This document shows positions 12,871 through 24,530 of a stretch of 64,000 nucleotides of DNA, piece after piece; position 1 is the first letter of the stretch, and each line of letters opens with the position of its first letter. The notes beneath the pieces are model-generated. The model worked only from the letters and a program-made list of their open reading frames with translations. It did not search any database and had not been told where the DNA came from. The translations under genes were made by a program, and so were the position numbers. Source of the stretch: Norana najaformis (lineage: Eukaryota; Annelida; Clitellata; Crassiclitellata; Hormogastridae); assembly GCA_964023275.1 (NCBI GenBank), contig OZ029915.1, positions 33,910,573 to 33,974,572 of the forward strand, given 5' to 3'.

Positions 12871-13679
12871 GACCAGCATACTTTCAAATGCTAGCAAATG
12901 TTCAGTCACAGTAGACAAACAACCAGTCGGTCAGTCCACAGATACTCGGGGAGTGTTAGATCCCAAGGCAGAGAAATGAACTCACAAAAGGTAAGACAGA
13001 CAGGATGCCAGAGAACATGAACAGCAGAGATGAAGTCGGAGAAAGACAGGGACAACTGAAGGACCAGAGCAAGTGGCGTAAAACAGCATCGGAAAGTCGT
13101 AATACTGGTCTGGAAGAATGTATGGCCTATAATATAGAGTTTGGCATTTACTGGTTTACGGCCGTCATAAATAGTCGGGAAAGGGCTTCCTACATCCTGA
13201 AATCGCAAGCAGTGAAATCATGATGGGCCCACAGAGCCCGCAATTGAGGAAAACAAATCTGCCAAAGGAAGCCCATTCGGAGCCTGATGGATGACGGAGG
13301 GAGTGGCATTCAGTGAGTGATCTGGTAACAGCCTTTGAAGGTACTTGCAATTATGCTACTATTGTGTATAATACGCATTACCCTCTGAAGGTACTTAAAA
13401 TCGTGCTACTATTGTGTAAAGACCTAGTAAGATGTTGCTGCGTAAGCAGGAAAATGCTTTAGACATTAAGACAACTGAAGTAGTATTCTGGAAGCAGATT
13501 CATCCATTCCTGGTCTTGAAAAGTCCTTCCTTCTTAGCCTGCTTTGTAGTGGTCTGTTAATAATCTTCGTTTGCAGCTATAGTGTTGTCTCTGGCTGGTT
13601 CTGACTTCTTATCTTTCCATCTGAGCTTAATCGAGTTTGAAATAAGAAGCGTCTAGTTTCTTTCAGGCAGGGAATGAAA

Positions 13680-13880
13680 AAGACAGAGACGGAGGTCAAA
13701 ATGCAACAAGAAAGAAGATGAAGCAAAGATGGAGGAAGAGAGGAAAAGATGGAAAGAGGGATGAGAAAAGGAAAGAGACAGAGAGAGAAGAAGAGAGAAA
13801 AGAACTGAAAGAGGAGGGGAAAATAGTGTGGCAGAGAAAGAAGAAGAAAGGGAAGTATGTCGGGAAGAAAATGAGGAAGA
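13680..13880. repeat. GA-rich purine tract
   Basis: Low-complexity AGAAGAGAGAAAAGA-type sequence; the plus-strand frame is Lys/Glu/Arg only. Confidence 0.8.
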
Positions 13881-14054
13881 GCTTTAGACATACAGACAGA
13901 AAATGTGCGTGTCTGGCTGCCCTGTATCAGTTCGATAACGGCCTGAGACTTATTTATATGCCAGTAGTTGATACTGCCCTGCCTCCAAAGTTAGGAAGTG
14001 CCCACGTGACAATACAACAGAGCATCGATTGCACTGAGCAGTCGTGAGTACAGG

Positions 14055-14160
14055 ATTTGCTAATGGTCTCTACACAGTAACCACCTCGGAGGAGGAGGCT
14101 CGAACTCGCATTCTCCGCGTTAGAAGACGAGCGCTCTAACCAATCGGCTACCAAGTCCCC
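14055..14160 (-). mobile_element. tRNA-derived SINE, copy 1 (head only)
   Basis: The minus strand reads TTGGTAGCCGATTGGTTAGA, GCGCTCGTCTTCTAACGCGG and AGTTCGAGCCTC with the following GGTTACTGTG, matching the heads of the other copies. The 3' body is not recognisable. It lacks a pairing acceptor stem, so it is not a tRNA gene. Confidence 0.7.
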
Positions 14161-14556
14161 TACGCGAAACTAATGCCGTACGTTGCTTATAAGCGGTCAT
14201 TCATCGCACTGCAAAATGGGCAGGTAGGGGAGTGTATAGGCCTAGGCATAGATTCCTTGATGTTAAGCATAATTATCTGGGAGTCTATGGTGTAGATGAG
14301 TACATGCATGAACACGTGACATGCCGCTTATGCATCACACCAATGGCACACACATGAGATGAATAGGGCGAGAAAGAGACGAAGGAATAACTAGTTCGGA
14401 AGCGAAGCAGGCCCAAAGGAAGATGGGAAGCGTGGAAGAACAGAGGAATGGATCGAAGCGGAATATTACACCGGATCCAAAGTGAAGAATGAATTTCGAC
14501 CACAATGAGAATCAGTCAGCCATCGCCCCCATGGCGTTTTTCAACAAGGCTGCTCA

Positions 14557-14708
14557 TTATTTTTGCCTAATCCCCAGTAAGGCTTCGGTTTTGGCTTCGG
14601 TCATGTCCAGCCACCCAGGCAGGTACTCGCTGAGGGAGGCGCAGAAGATGAGGATGGTGCGTTTGGCTTCCGTGTCGACTCTCTTTACGGTTCTAGGTGG
14701 CGCAATAG
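14557..14708 (-). CDS. Possible terminal coding exon of an unidentified gene
   Basis: On the minus strand an acceptor-like AATTAACAG at 14717-14709 is followed by 50 open codons ending in TAA at 14557-14559. They read APPRTVKRVDTEAKRTILIF, CASLSEYLPGWLDMTEAK and TEALLGIRQK. Codon use is plausibly coding (C/G in third positions). No partner exon is recognised upstream on the minus strand and I know no family for it. It could be chance. Confidence 0.25.
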
Positions 14709-15359
14709 CTGTTAATTTACGGTTGCGTCCGTATAGAGTAAATGGAGTAAGGGTGGGAAGGAGGAAGGAAGGGAATGGAGGAGGAAGAAAGGAGGGTGAT
14801 GCTCGTAGGTCGAAAGTGGAGGAGCATAACGAAGTTGTCCGGATGATAATGAGACCAGAGTCCCAGAGGGTCTGACGCCGATGTCGACCTTGCGTTCCAG
14901 AAAGAACCGGAAGACGAGCGACGACGACGACAAGCGCAGATTCTAACCTTTGAGTTCACCCAGTCACCGTGACAACGAGTCGCCGTGACAACGAGTCGCC
15001 GTGACATCGAGGGCGCCAATCGCAAGCATTTTTGCGCCGCTAGGAGGCGCCTCGTTTGAGTGGCGCCGTCTGAATTCATCGTCAGATAAAGGGAGTCTAC
15101 ATGAGCAGCTATCTACGCTATACTACACAACAATTTCTAGTGTGTCGCTACCTATAAGGCTCTGCGTTTCATAGCGCTACGTCGGACTACGCGAGGCTAT
15201 TCAACAATTCCTATTGTATTGTTACAGTTGAATGAATGAATGAATGGTTTATCTGAATAATACACAATACAGTTTTGCAGTAGCAAAAAGACAGTACATC
15301 CGTCTAGTGCATTCTATTATAAAAGACGTGGAGGATGAAAATTGATCCACGCCATGAAA

Positions 15360-15470
15360 AGAAAAGATTCTAACAGTGAAAATGCTAGAACAGTGAAAAT
15401 AATAATCCAGTGAAAATAATTAAACAATGAGAACACTAACACAATGAAAATACGAAGAGTCAATGAGAAA
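15360..15470. repeat. Short tandem repeat, ACAGTGAAAATAATAA-like
   Basis: Four to five degenerate units of about 20 bp containing CAGTGAAAAT(A/G), within or next to the 3' UTR of the LINE at 15225-16465. Confidence 0.6.
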
Positions 15471-15749
15471 CTATGAAATATGAAGAACAATGCGTTTTTA
15501 TTAGATAGTCTGCACATTATGAGAAAAAGTAAAAACACTTATGTACAGTAAATGCTAATAACTGCCAGAGCGTAACTGCAGATATCTGTGTCAAAGCAAA
15601 GTTCACTAATTCCTGTCTTGATGAGTCTTCAGCCACAGATGGAAGGAGTTGATTTCAGATATTAATTAACAATACGAATAGAGAAGAATATTTACGGACA
15701 TTAAAACGTAGTTGAAGTTTGCAAAGTTTGAAGGCACGGACACGAGTGT

Positions 15750-15938
15750 TATTATTTATTTCTGCATTTATTAAGCGCCACTATCTAATGAATATTCATC
15801 AGTCGATGGCGCTGAGCAATTGTGAATGAAGAACTTGCTCAATGTCCTTACACAGTAACCGTCTCAGGGGATGAGGCTCGAACCCGTACTCTCCGCGTTA
15901 CAGGCCGAACACACTAACCAATCGGCTACCGTGCCTCA
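15750..15938 (-). mobile_element. tRNA-derived SINE, copy 2 (full length, nested in LINE)
   Basis: The minus-strand head has an A box in GGTAGCCGATTGGTTAG and a B box in GGGTTCGAGCCTC. It is followed by GACGGTTACTGTGTAAGGAC, GCGCCATCGACTGATGAA and a tail GCTTAATAAATGCAGAAATA. This is the best-preserved of four related copies. It lies inside LINE sequence, so it inserted after the LINE did. Confidence 0.8.
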
Positions 15939-16465
15939 TAATCGTAACTAAGTGTCTTGATACTGGGAGTGCATGAGCAGCTCGGCGCTATCAACCTCTA
16001 GATCACCCCGAGTAATTTTAAGCAGGTAATAAGGTCAAGTTTTAGAAGTCTCGCCTTCAGAAACTTCTCGCTTTCAGAAACTCTTGTTCAAGAAAAACAA
16101 GCGCTAGGCATAAGTCATGTTGGCTAATCGAGCGATGCGCTTAGTGAAGAGACGTTGAACTGCTTCAACTTTCTTGATATTAGTAGCAGTATGTGGCGAC
16201 CAGGCAGGTCTAGGCCTAAAGGTATTTCAAAATTCATCGAACATAGGTGACGAGGCCCTAGTGAGAACTGCTGATTTCTTTGGAATAAAAATACGAAGTA
16301 TCAACTTGGCTCTTATATGAGCTTTGCGGATTGTTACTTATTAGGGTAATGCAGTTGTTGAAATCAGTTTGGAATCAACAAGCACATCCAGGTCTCTCGG
16401 CACCGTTGGAAGTAACTGGTACTCAAAACGGCGATTTGCGATTCCCAGGGTGAAGGCCTTCGTTT

Positions 16466-19400
16466 CATGACGTCACGTATAGGGTGGGCACGTGACGCCT
16501 AGTCCCAGTGCAGCTGAGAAAGACTGCCTTGTACCAAGACATAAAAGTCTCTATCATTCGCAGAAAGGCACGACGGACAACGATGGACTTACTGCTAGGC
16601 GGGGATGGTGAGGATTGTAAGAGAGGAAAAATAGCGGATAGGATCGGGCTGAGAAAAGAACAAGACATGAAGAAGACAGAGCGAGATACGACCAGTTATG
16701 TGAAGAAATCGAGAGAAACGGTCACAGAAAACTATAGAGTAAGAAGACGCAGAGTGCTATTTGCAGGGGGAAGGGAGACTGTCTCCTTTCGAGCTCAAAC
16801 AGTCTCTCATTATGGATGCATTGTCCCGGTCATTAGGCGTCTACCCAGAGGCAGGCTGTTAGTTGTGTTTGGAAGCAGTAGGGAGCCACTCCTGCTTCCA
16901 GCCATAACTAACATCCTGTGAATGAGACATAGAATGAGAGAGGGAGGCAGGGAATGAGAAATGCAGGCATAAAATGAATAAAAGAAGCTGGGAGGCAGAG
17001 AATAGGAATGAGCTAAACAGGCAGTGAGGCCAATTACGGAACTTTCGGGCCCTCCGCAGAGTACTCAAATGGGCCCTGTGTGGCCTGTTCGTACTATATA
17101 AGGTTCTGAGAGGACTCTCTCTTTTCAGATTTGGGCCCTGCCCCTCATAGTTGCGGACCATCTGGGCCGATAGTTACGCTGCTGAGTGATGTAGAGTAAA
17201 AGAAAGAGCTAGAATGGAAGAGAGGCAGACAAAGAAATGGGTACATGGGATGGGAGGCAGAGAATAGGAGTTTGATGGGGAGCCGTGGAAAGAGATACTG
17301 CGGCCTGGGGTTAGAAATCGAGGGAGGATTTGAGAATTGGGGCATCAAATGAGGGAGGGGAAGGGATGAAGACAAAGAGGAATAACGCAGATATGTCGGC
17401 GGCCTGAAACCAAATGCAGTTCCTGCTTAACAATCCGTATTCTTTGCAGAGATGAATGACATTGATGCTTCTCTGTCTTTCTATCTGTCTTTTGCCTCTG
17501 TTTCTTTCCTATTTCTGTCTGTACCTCTCTTGCCTATATCTCTCTTCTTTCCTTATTGCATATATCTGTCTGTCGGCCTAAATGTATTCCGTCTTGCTGC
17601 TTATTAGCATTGAATCAAGATGTCGACCCATTACTCCCTCTGACACTTTTGTCAATGCTATTCTACATAATTCGTCAATATTTCAGAGCAAAATCCCGAT
17701 AACTTTCTCTTCCCTTGTTCGCTTGGTGACTATTTGTTCCGACTCTTGCATCTGAATTTGCAACTCCTTGTTGAACCCTACACAAGTCGAGAAATGTCAC
17801 TCGCATGGTCTGAAAGTCTGTAAACCATGGTAAGTTACTGAATAGATTTCTTTAGGACTATAAAGAAATTTTGATTTCGTCTGAAGAGGAAATTCAGGTA
17901 TAAAAGGCATCCACTGAAAATCTATTTGCCATGTTTTCGAAATTCTCATCTGAACCTTTCGTACTACTTTAGCCTCGATAATAGGGCCGTTCACGGTCAC
18001 ACGAAGGCAGAGCGCGTTGTAGGCAGAAACAAGTGAAGAAAAGAAACTGGTAAATATGTAAATAAGTAATGGAGACAGAAAGGAAGAAAGATAAAGAAAA
18101 AAGTTCAGTAGAAAGCAGTTCAACGAAAGGAGAAAAGAATGACGAAATTCGAAATAAAGTGATGAGCGAAATTTGCCCGATAACTCTCGTATTATCGGAC
18201 TTCTATGTTGTGTCCAAGTCTGTGATTCATGTTTAGTTTTGTTCCTTAAGTCGACTCTGGATTTTTTGCGTTTTCTGGGTGTACTTGAAAAAACCCTGAA
18301 ACCCTAGTTATATTATATGATCTCGTGTTGAATATTTGGAGTCCAAAAATCTTGCCACTAATGTTTTGTCGCTTACTGGTTTACATCCTATCAAGGTGTC
18401 GCGAGCTTTGTTGTTTAACAGGAATCAGGCACCTGCTTCATGTCTACTCTCATTTCCTGGCTATATGATTTTACCTCCATTCATTTCTCTCGCCAGCATA
18501 TTACTGTAATTGTGCTACATACGTTTTCAGGTTAGATTTCTTTAGACACTTAATACAGCGCTTATTAAGCCACCATGAACATGTTGATCCAGTCCTGCGG
18601 TTTATTTATATGTTGTCGCAGCATCACGTGGAAGCTTATTAATAATAACTGCTAATAAAACCCAGACCTTTGGCTTTAATTTTCTCAATGATTTCACGGA
18701 TGGCTAGCACCCTTCACACCCATCTGATTCTGTTCAGCGTTTGCTATAAAATTCTCTGAGCTGTGAATCCAGTATCAGCACGGTTGCCAGTCGTCGCTTT
18801 ACCTGCATGGCACTCGAAGGCCCACCTGTACTCGTTCCATCTCGAATAAGCGTGTCGCAGCATCATCTAATACATCTCTGTCAGTGTGTATAGCACTTGT
18901 TTAAGAAAAGGAACCGAACTCGTCAATCGAGACGAATAATGAATCGACTGTAAAAATACGTCGTTAGTTCCACGGGTGACAAGACGATATGTGAAAGGCT
19001 TCGGCAAGCACATAAAATAAATATTTGTAATATATGTATGCATATGGCCAGTGTACAGCAGTGTACGTCAGGCGTACAGAATATTGCTGCGAGGCGAATG
19101 CATGCTTGCCTAAACAGGATCCAATGATTGAGCAAAAATGATGCAGTCCTGTTAGCAGCAAATCAGGTGAAATAACTCTGTCGATGTGTCCTGAAGTCAT
19201 CAGAGAAAATGACTCTAAAAATAACCGAAGCATTCACTTACATCTTCGTGTGTGGCTGTTATGAGGCGCTATAGTTAATAAATCCCAGATACATCGACTC
19301 ATCATCCACAGATATTACCTGAGTGCAAGCACACAAACATCTGCTGCAAGAACATACATTTTATTTGATCATGAATGTCCAGGACTGATCTATTATTATT

Positions 19401-20818
19401 AAATCTGTCTGTACGGCTACTGATAGGACGCATTTATTCAGTAAAAATGATTAATTCTCAAGAGATTTCCATCAGAATAATTAGTTCGAGATAATCTCGT
19501 TCAGAAAAGTTGGCACTATAATAAAGTGGTTTCTCTAAATATACTGTTTTTCTGTGATACAAGCGTAAATTCGTTTGCATGCATGTATGTATGAATGTAA
19601 CCTTGCCATTTAATATAGCGCCTTCTAATTACCTCTCAAACGCTCAAAAGTAATGTAATATAATGTAACAAGCATTGAAAACATAGCGCCTTTCAAGCAT
19701 CTCTAAAGCGCTGGTCACATGGCTATCCAAACGATCTAAACAAGTGCGTCTTAAGGTGAACAGAAAATGAATGTTGAGTTAAACTAGGAGGTAAAGAGTC
19801 TCCATTGTCGGGCTCTCGCACACTCGTAGAGCTCAACCAACAACTTTCCATCCGGAGTTGACAGTTGACACCATGTTCAGAAACTCCGCCTCAGTGAGAC
19901 GCTGCAAACTAGCAACTCCCCATACCCAAGCCCGGATAAAGGAGGAGGGTTTGTCAGATAAGTGTCGATGCGCTGACAGTAAAAAATAAAGACGATTGAA
20001 ATCTCATTCCAGGAAACTTAAACCCACAAACATGCCGGCCCGTTTGTCGCCCGGCCGAACGAGGCCCGCGACTCCAACTGAGCGATAGGTGTTGGATCGA
20101 AAAGTCAGCTACCGAAAGAAAGATTAAACCTGATAAGAACATAATGTCAGTATGAACATGGAATGTCCGAACACTGTGGGCGGCAGGCAAACAGCAGCTG
20201 CTTCAGTAAGAGATGAAAAGGTACAGATGCGAAATTCTTGGAATTTCGGAATTTATACGGAATTGTCTAAGTATGTCACGGTGAATCTTTCTGGGTGCTG
20301 CGTTTTGAACTACTTATGCGGTTCAGTGGTGTTCTTTGGAAGCCCAACTAAGAGATAGTTGCAGAAATCCAGCCATAATGAAATTTCGGAAATAAAGTGT
20401 AATTGAGACGTCGAGATTCAGGGGGTGAGTGACATAAGAGATAAAACAGGGATAAAAGATAAAAAATATAAAAGAGAGCCTGCTGTTGGTAAATTAATTG
20501 GAAGCGGTGAGTCAGAAGTTTGGATCTGAATGACATCAAGATCCTGCCACAGGGGGCAGAACTCCAAAACAACGAATTCCAAAGCGGCGGACCAGCGCCA
20601 GAATATGTCCCCTAGAGTCCAGTAGTGCGCTGGTTCGAAGTATAGCACACGCTCAAATGTCCTATGATGGAGCAGGATCTATGACTGTAATTATGTGCAG
20701 CGAACAAAGATATATCGATTGATTTGAACTGAATACCTTGTAGACTGCTGCGCATACTTAAACTGTCATTTCCGAAATTGGCAATGAAGCGCTCTATAAG
20801 TTTCCAGAATCATTAGTC
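16466..20818. other. No gene seen; retroposon-like words near 19590-19780
   Basis: A 137-codon plus frame at 16508-16921 is Arg/Lys-rich and unrecognised. At 19590-19780 ATATAGCGCCTTCTAATTAC and ACATAGCGCCTTTCAAGCAT repeat a TAGCGCCTT word typical of LINE/SINE 3' ends, but I cannot place it in a family. Confidence 0.45.
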
Positions 20819-20972
20819 CTGCATTTTTTAAGCTCCACTATCTAATGACTAAGCATCAGTCGATGGCGCTGAACAAACATGAGCGAAGAACTTGCTCAAG
20901 ATCCCTGCACAGTAACAGTCTCAGATGAGGCTCGAACCTGTACTTTCCGATCTAACCAATTGGCTGGTATAA
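20819..20972 (-). mobile_element. tRNA-derived SINE, copy 3
   Basis: The minus strand carries CCAATTGGTTAGA, CAGGTTCGAGCCTCATCTGA, GACTGTTACTGTGCAGGGAT, GCGCCATCGACTGATGCTTA and TCATTAGATAGTGGAGCTTA. About 25 bases between the A and B boxes are missing compared with copy 2. Confidence 0.75.
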
Positions 20973-21182
20973 CCTGAGAACTCCTAACAACGCCACTGTA
21001 ATAATGCTCAAGGTATAAGTCGATGGTAGTTGCAAAGTAAAATTGTGTGCAAGTCAAAATCTAAAATATTACAAGAACTATGTGCATGTCAAGATTAGAA
21101 TTACTTTTCCAAAACCGGACACATGGTTAAATGTTGCAGCCGAACAAGCATTACACTGATGCCATAAAACCAGGCCTACAAG

Positions 21183-21345
21183 AATTATAATCGTAAATCG
21201 TAATCGTAAACTCGTGATTTCTACAGCGCCTAAAAAATCTAAGTCGTGGGAAACAGCTTATTTACAGGCGCTCAGTCAAGACAAAATTGATAGGCAGGAG
21301 GGGTCAGGTTCGGTTTCAGGTCAAAAGAATAGCCTAAGTCCCATA
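21183..21345 (-). mobile_element. LINE 3' end with TTACGA tail (copy 2, inverted)
   Basis: On the minus strand it reads TGACTGAGCGCCTGTAAATA, GGCGCTGTAGAAATCACGAG and a degenerate TTACGATT tail, matching the copy at 4600-4722. It also shares the GAACCGAACCTG / GCCTATCAATTTTGT block. It is heavily 5' truncated. Confidence 0.65.
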
Positions 21346-21905
21346 GTCAATTGAAATATAGACTACCTAAGACACCCTATAACTCTATAGGGTCTAATCC
21401 AAGCATCCTAGAAGAATTTGGTGTTTGTAGAACGTGCCTTTAGTAAAATCACAATAAATGTCACATTATGCAGCATAAGCTGGTGAAAATCAAACATTGA
21501 CTTCATCGTTGTGTCTACTGACGTCTTCAATAAGTCAAATTAGACGTTCTTTTATTTCTGACCGAACAAACTGTCAAAGAAACCCACCAGTCCGGCCTAA
21601 AACCAGAGACCGGGCGATATGATCACTGAAAAGATGCTCTCTAAGCGTGGAGCAACGGCATTAAAAGCAATGGGACAATGAATGGTTCGTCACGCAATGC
21701 TTGGTCTCACTAGGACAGATGACTGATTTCATGTGAAGTCGAGGTATTTGAATAAAGGGCGCTGCGGTGAAGGTGTAAACGACGCCAATCGACAACCTAA
21801 AGTTGATGAATAGCTTGAAGTCAGTCTAGGGAAATATATTTTATGGCCGGTCTCATTCACCCTCAGCCGTTGCGGGTCGTTTTCCTTTCTTCCTGCCCCT
21901 GCTTC

Positions 21906-22985
21906 CACCTCTTTCCTCGCCATCCTCTGCTGTCACTTAGAACTGATCATCCTCATTCTCACCTCTTTCTTCGCCATCCTCTGCTGTCACTTAGAACTGA
22001 TCATCCTCATTCTCACCTCTTTCTTCGCCATCCTCTGCTGTCACTTAGAACTGATCATCCTCATTCTCACCTCTTTCTTCGCCATCCTCTGCTGTCACTT
22101 AGAACTGATCATCCTCATTCTCACCTCTTTCCTCGCCATCCTCTGCTGTCACTTAGAACTGATCATCCTCATTCTCATCTCTTTCCTCGCCATCCTCTGC
22201 TGTCACTTAGAACTGATCATCCTCATTCTCACCTCTTTCTTCGCCATCCTCTGCTGTCGCTTAGAACTGATCATCCTCATTCTCATCTCTTTCCTCGCCA
22301 TCCTCTGCTGTCACTTAGAACAGATCATCCTCATTCTCATCTCTTTCCTCGCCATCCTCTGATGTCACTTAGAACTGATCATCCTCATTCTCACCTCTTT
22401 CCTCGCCATCCTCTGATGTCACTTAGAACAGATCATCCTCATTCTCATCTCTTTCCTCGCCATCCTCTGCTGTCACTTAGAACTGATCATCCTCATTCTC
22501 AACTCTTTCCTCGCCATCCTCTGCTGTCACTTAGAACAGATCATCCTCATTCTCACCTCTTTCCTCGCCATCCTCTGCTGTCACTTAGAACTGATCATCC
22601 TCATTCTCATCTCTTTCCTCGCCATCCTCTGCTGTCACTTAGAACTGATCATCCTCATTCTCACCTCTTTCTTCGCCATCCTCTGCTGTCACTTAGAACT
22701 GATCATCCTCATTCTCACCTCTTTCCTCGCCATCCTCTGCTGTCACTTAGAACAGATCATCCTCATTCTCACCTCTTTCCTCGCCATCCTCTGATGTCAC
22801 TTAGAACTGATCATCCTCATTCTCACCTCTTTCCTCGCCATCCTCTGCTGTCACTTAGAACTGATCATCCTCATTCTCATATCTTTCCTCGCCATCCTCT
22901 GCTGTCACTTAGAACTGATCATCCTCATTCTCAACTCTTTCCTCGCCATCCTCTGCTGTCACTTAGAACAGATCATCCTCATTCT
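21906..22985. repeat. 54-bp minisatellite, 20 units, with an 8-unit higher-order repeat
   Basis: Exactly 20 units of 54 bp. Consensus translation in the open plus frame is HLFPRHPLLSLRTDHPHS. Units differ at a few sites (His CAC/CAT/CAA, Pro/Leu, Leu/Met, ACT/ACA). Units 5-12 (22122-22553) and 13-20 (22554-22985) share the same variant order, which indicates a 432-bp block duplication. The array sits in a 387-residue frame (21843-23006, ATG to stop). A second forward frame of the unit is also stop-free, so the long ORF is probably a by-product. No flanking splice or family evidence for a gene was found. Confidence 0.95.
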
Positions 22986-23081
22986 CACGAGTCTCGTGCA
23001 ACTTGATCACAGGACGACCGCTGACGGATATGATGAGTGCAGGAGATTCGATTAGATTTACGACTGGTTCGATTGGACTTT

Positions 23082-23135
23082 CTCTGTCTCTTTCTCTCTG
23101 TCTCGCTGTCTCTCTGTCTCTATCTCGTTCTCTTA
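23082..23135. repeat. (TCTCTG)n tract
   Basis: Pyrimidine-rich microsatellite immediately 3' of the minisatellite. Confidence 0.85.
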
Positions 23136-23139
23136 CTTT

Positions 23140-24240
23140 AGCCACATTCCTCCTCGATCAACCCCAACCATCTTGGCACCATCAATTTCCTGTCCCTCCT
23201 CGTCTTTATCCATCTGATCCATCCTACCATTTATTGTTCTCTCTTCTCCTTCTCTACCACCCTCTATCTCTATGCCGCCCTCCGGTTCCCTGCCACCCAC
23301 TCGGTCGCCCTATATCCCTTCATCATTACATGCAACCCTCTAGCTGTCTCTCCTTCCCTTTCGCTGTCACCCTCCAATCCTCTGCCACTGACTATCTTTG
23401 CCATTCTCTGTCACCCACTATGTCTCTGTCGCTCCCATGGTCCTACCTGAGTGGCAGCGGAGTGCACAGAGTAAGAGCGCCCTGAAGAGGCAGCCGGAGA
23501 TGAAGCGACTGACACCGAAGAAGAGACGGCGTGTATAATCAGAGGGATAAGCGGGGGAGGGCGAAGGATGAGGATGGGCTTAATTTATTTGACGCCCGGG
23601 CGGCTTATAGAACTCCAATGATCTGCTACAGAATAGGAAGCCTTATGATGACTCCGCACACTCTGACAAACGCGCAGCATCAGTAACCTAGCTGGCCGAG
23701 CAGCAGCTGTATACCAGCAGAGTCCACTGCAGTAGCAGCAACCGGCGCTTCCCCATCCTCAGTTACAGCTGGGATAAATCTTCGGCATCCGAGGCATATT
23801 CCCATCTGCGACTACTTGGAGTTCCATCTTCGTCCTTCCATCTGTCTATCCACCCATTCACTTGTCCATCCATCCGTATCTCTGTGTGCCGGTAACTCCG
23901 TGTCTTTCTCGGGCGCTGAATTCTCTGTTGAAACGACGGTCCCGACCTAAATCTTCCTGATGGAAAAAACAGTCGTTAGAGGAAGGGATGAAAGAAGGAA
24001 GAAGGAAGAAAGGAAGGTGCAAAGGAAGAAGGGAGGACAGTTTCTAATTTCATTGAGAATTAGGAAGCCAGGGTTGATCAGAATGCAAAGGGAAAAGGGC
24101 ATGAAAGGGGAAAGTTGCTGCTGTCGCGTCACTTGCTAACGAATTCACAAATGTCTGAGTCTGAACGATTTGTGAGCAATAAAGAGAACACGTTCACTGG
24201 AGAACACGCGGATGAACTGACGATGGGAGGAAAACATCAG
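23140..24240. other. No gene seen; pyrimidine-rich then mixed sequence
   Basis: C/T-rich up to about 23450. From 23440-23760 it is more GC-rich, with a 49-codon frame ending in PKKRRRV before a stop at about 23538; this is nuclear-localisation-like but unsupported. Purine-rich at 23970-24050. Confidence 0.5.
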
Positions 24241-24244
24241 ACAT

Positions 24245-24530
24245 TAAGAAAGGACGCAAAAAAGTAATAAAGAAAGGGATGCATGAAGGAAGGAAGGCAT
24301 GGAAAAATGAAGGAAGGAAGGAAGGAAGAAGGAAAGTAGGAAGAAAGAAAACAAAAAGAAAGAACAGAAAGAAAAACAAAAGCAAGAAAAACAAAAGAAA
24401 GTAAAGAATGGAAGGAAGAAGAAAGAAAGGAAGGTATGGAAGAAAGGAAACAATGAAGACAGAAAGAAAATAAGGAATCAAGGAATTCAGAAAGAAGGAA
24501 GCAAGCAAGCTAGAAAGGAAATGGGGTGAA
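24245..24530. repeat. GAAGGAA-type purine tract
   Basis: Imperfect (GAAG)n/(GGAA)n sequence on the plus strand. The long minus-strand frames are Phe/Leu/Ser low complexity. Confidence 0.9.

Larger units (their letters stand above)
12000..14050. other. No gene seen outside simple repeats
   Basis: Holds the (CTGA)n and GA-rich tracts. The remaining frames (for example 12906-13208 minus) show no recognisable domain. Confidence 0.5.
15225..16465 (-). mobile_element. Degenerate LINE RT fragment, interrupted by a SINE
   Basis: In shifting minus-strand frames I read RDLDVLVDSK (near 16390), AKLILRIFIPKKSAVLTRA, WSPHTATNIKKVEAVQRLFT (near 16150) and, beyond the SINE at 15750-15938, RVRAFKLCKLQLRFNVRKYS and FHLWLKTHQDRN. 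This order matches the C-terminal part of a non-LTR reverse transcriptase whose usual form is SPVWSPHTATNIKKIE followed by QRRFTKRI. Several stops and frameshifts are present. A (ATTC)n tract at 15230-15247 may be its tail. Confidence 0.75.

Noticed and set aside
12448-12918. 156-codon minus-strand frame of Ser-Val-Ser-Gln repeats
   Set aside because: Translation of the (CTGA)n microsatellite. All three minus frames are open because the repeat has no stop in that direction.
14085-14160. Functional tRNA gene
   Set aside because: A and B boxes are present but there is no pairing acceptor stem, and the sequence continues into a SINE body shared with three other copies.
15870-15938. Functional tRNA gene
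   Set aside because: Same SINE head as above; no cloverleaf can be closed.
16508-16921. 137-codon plus-strand frame
   Set aside because: Unrecognised Arg/Lys-rich sequence in GA-rich DNA; no coding evidence.
21225-21245. RBPJ/Su(H) binding site CGTGGGAAA
   Set aside because: A single consensus match inside a LINE 3' end, expected by chance at this window size.
21906-22985. CRISPR array
   Set aside because: Repeat units abut directly with no unique spacers, in a eukaryotic genome.
21843-23006. 387-codon frame as a real gene
   Set aside because: It consists almost entirely of a 54-bp minisatellite, whose second forward frame is also open, with no splice or family support. Kept as a repeat and a finding.
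23390-23538. 49-codon frame ending in an NLS-like PKKRRRV
   Set aside because: Short frame without start, splice site or family, in a compositionally biased region.
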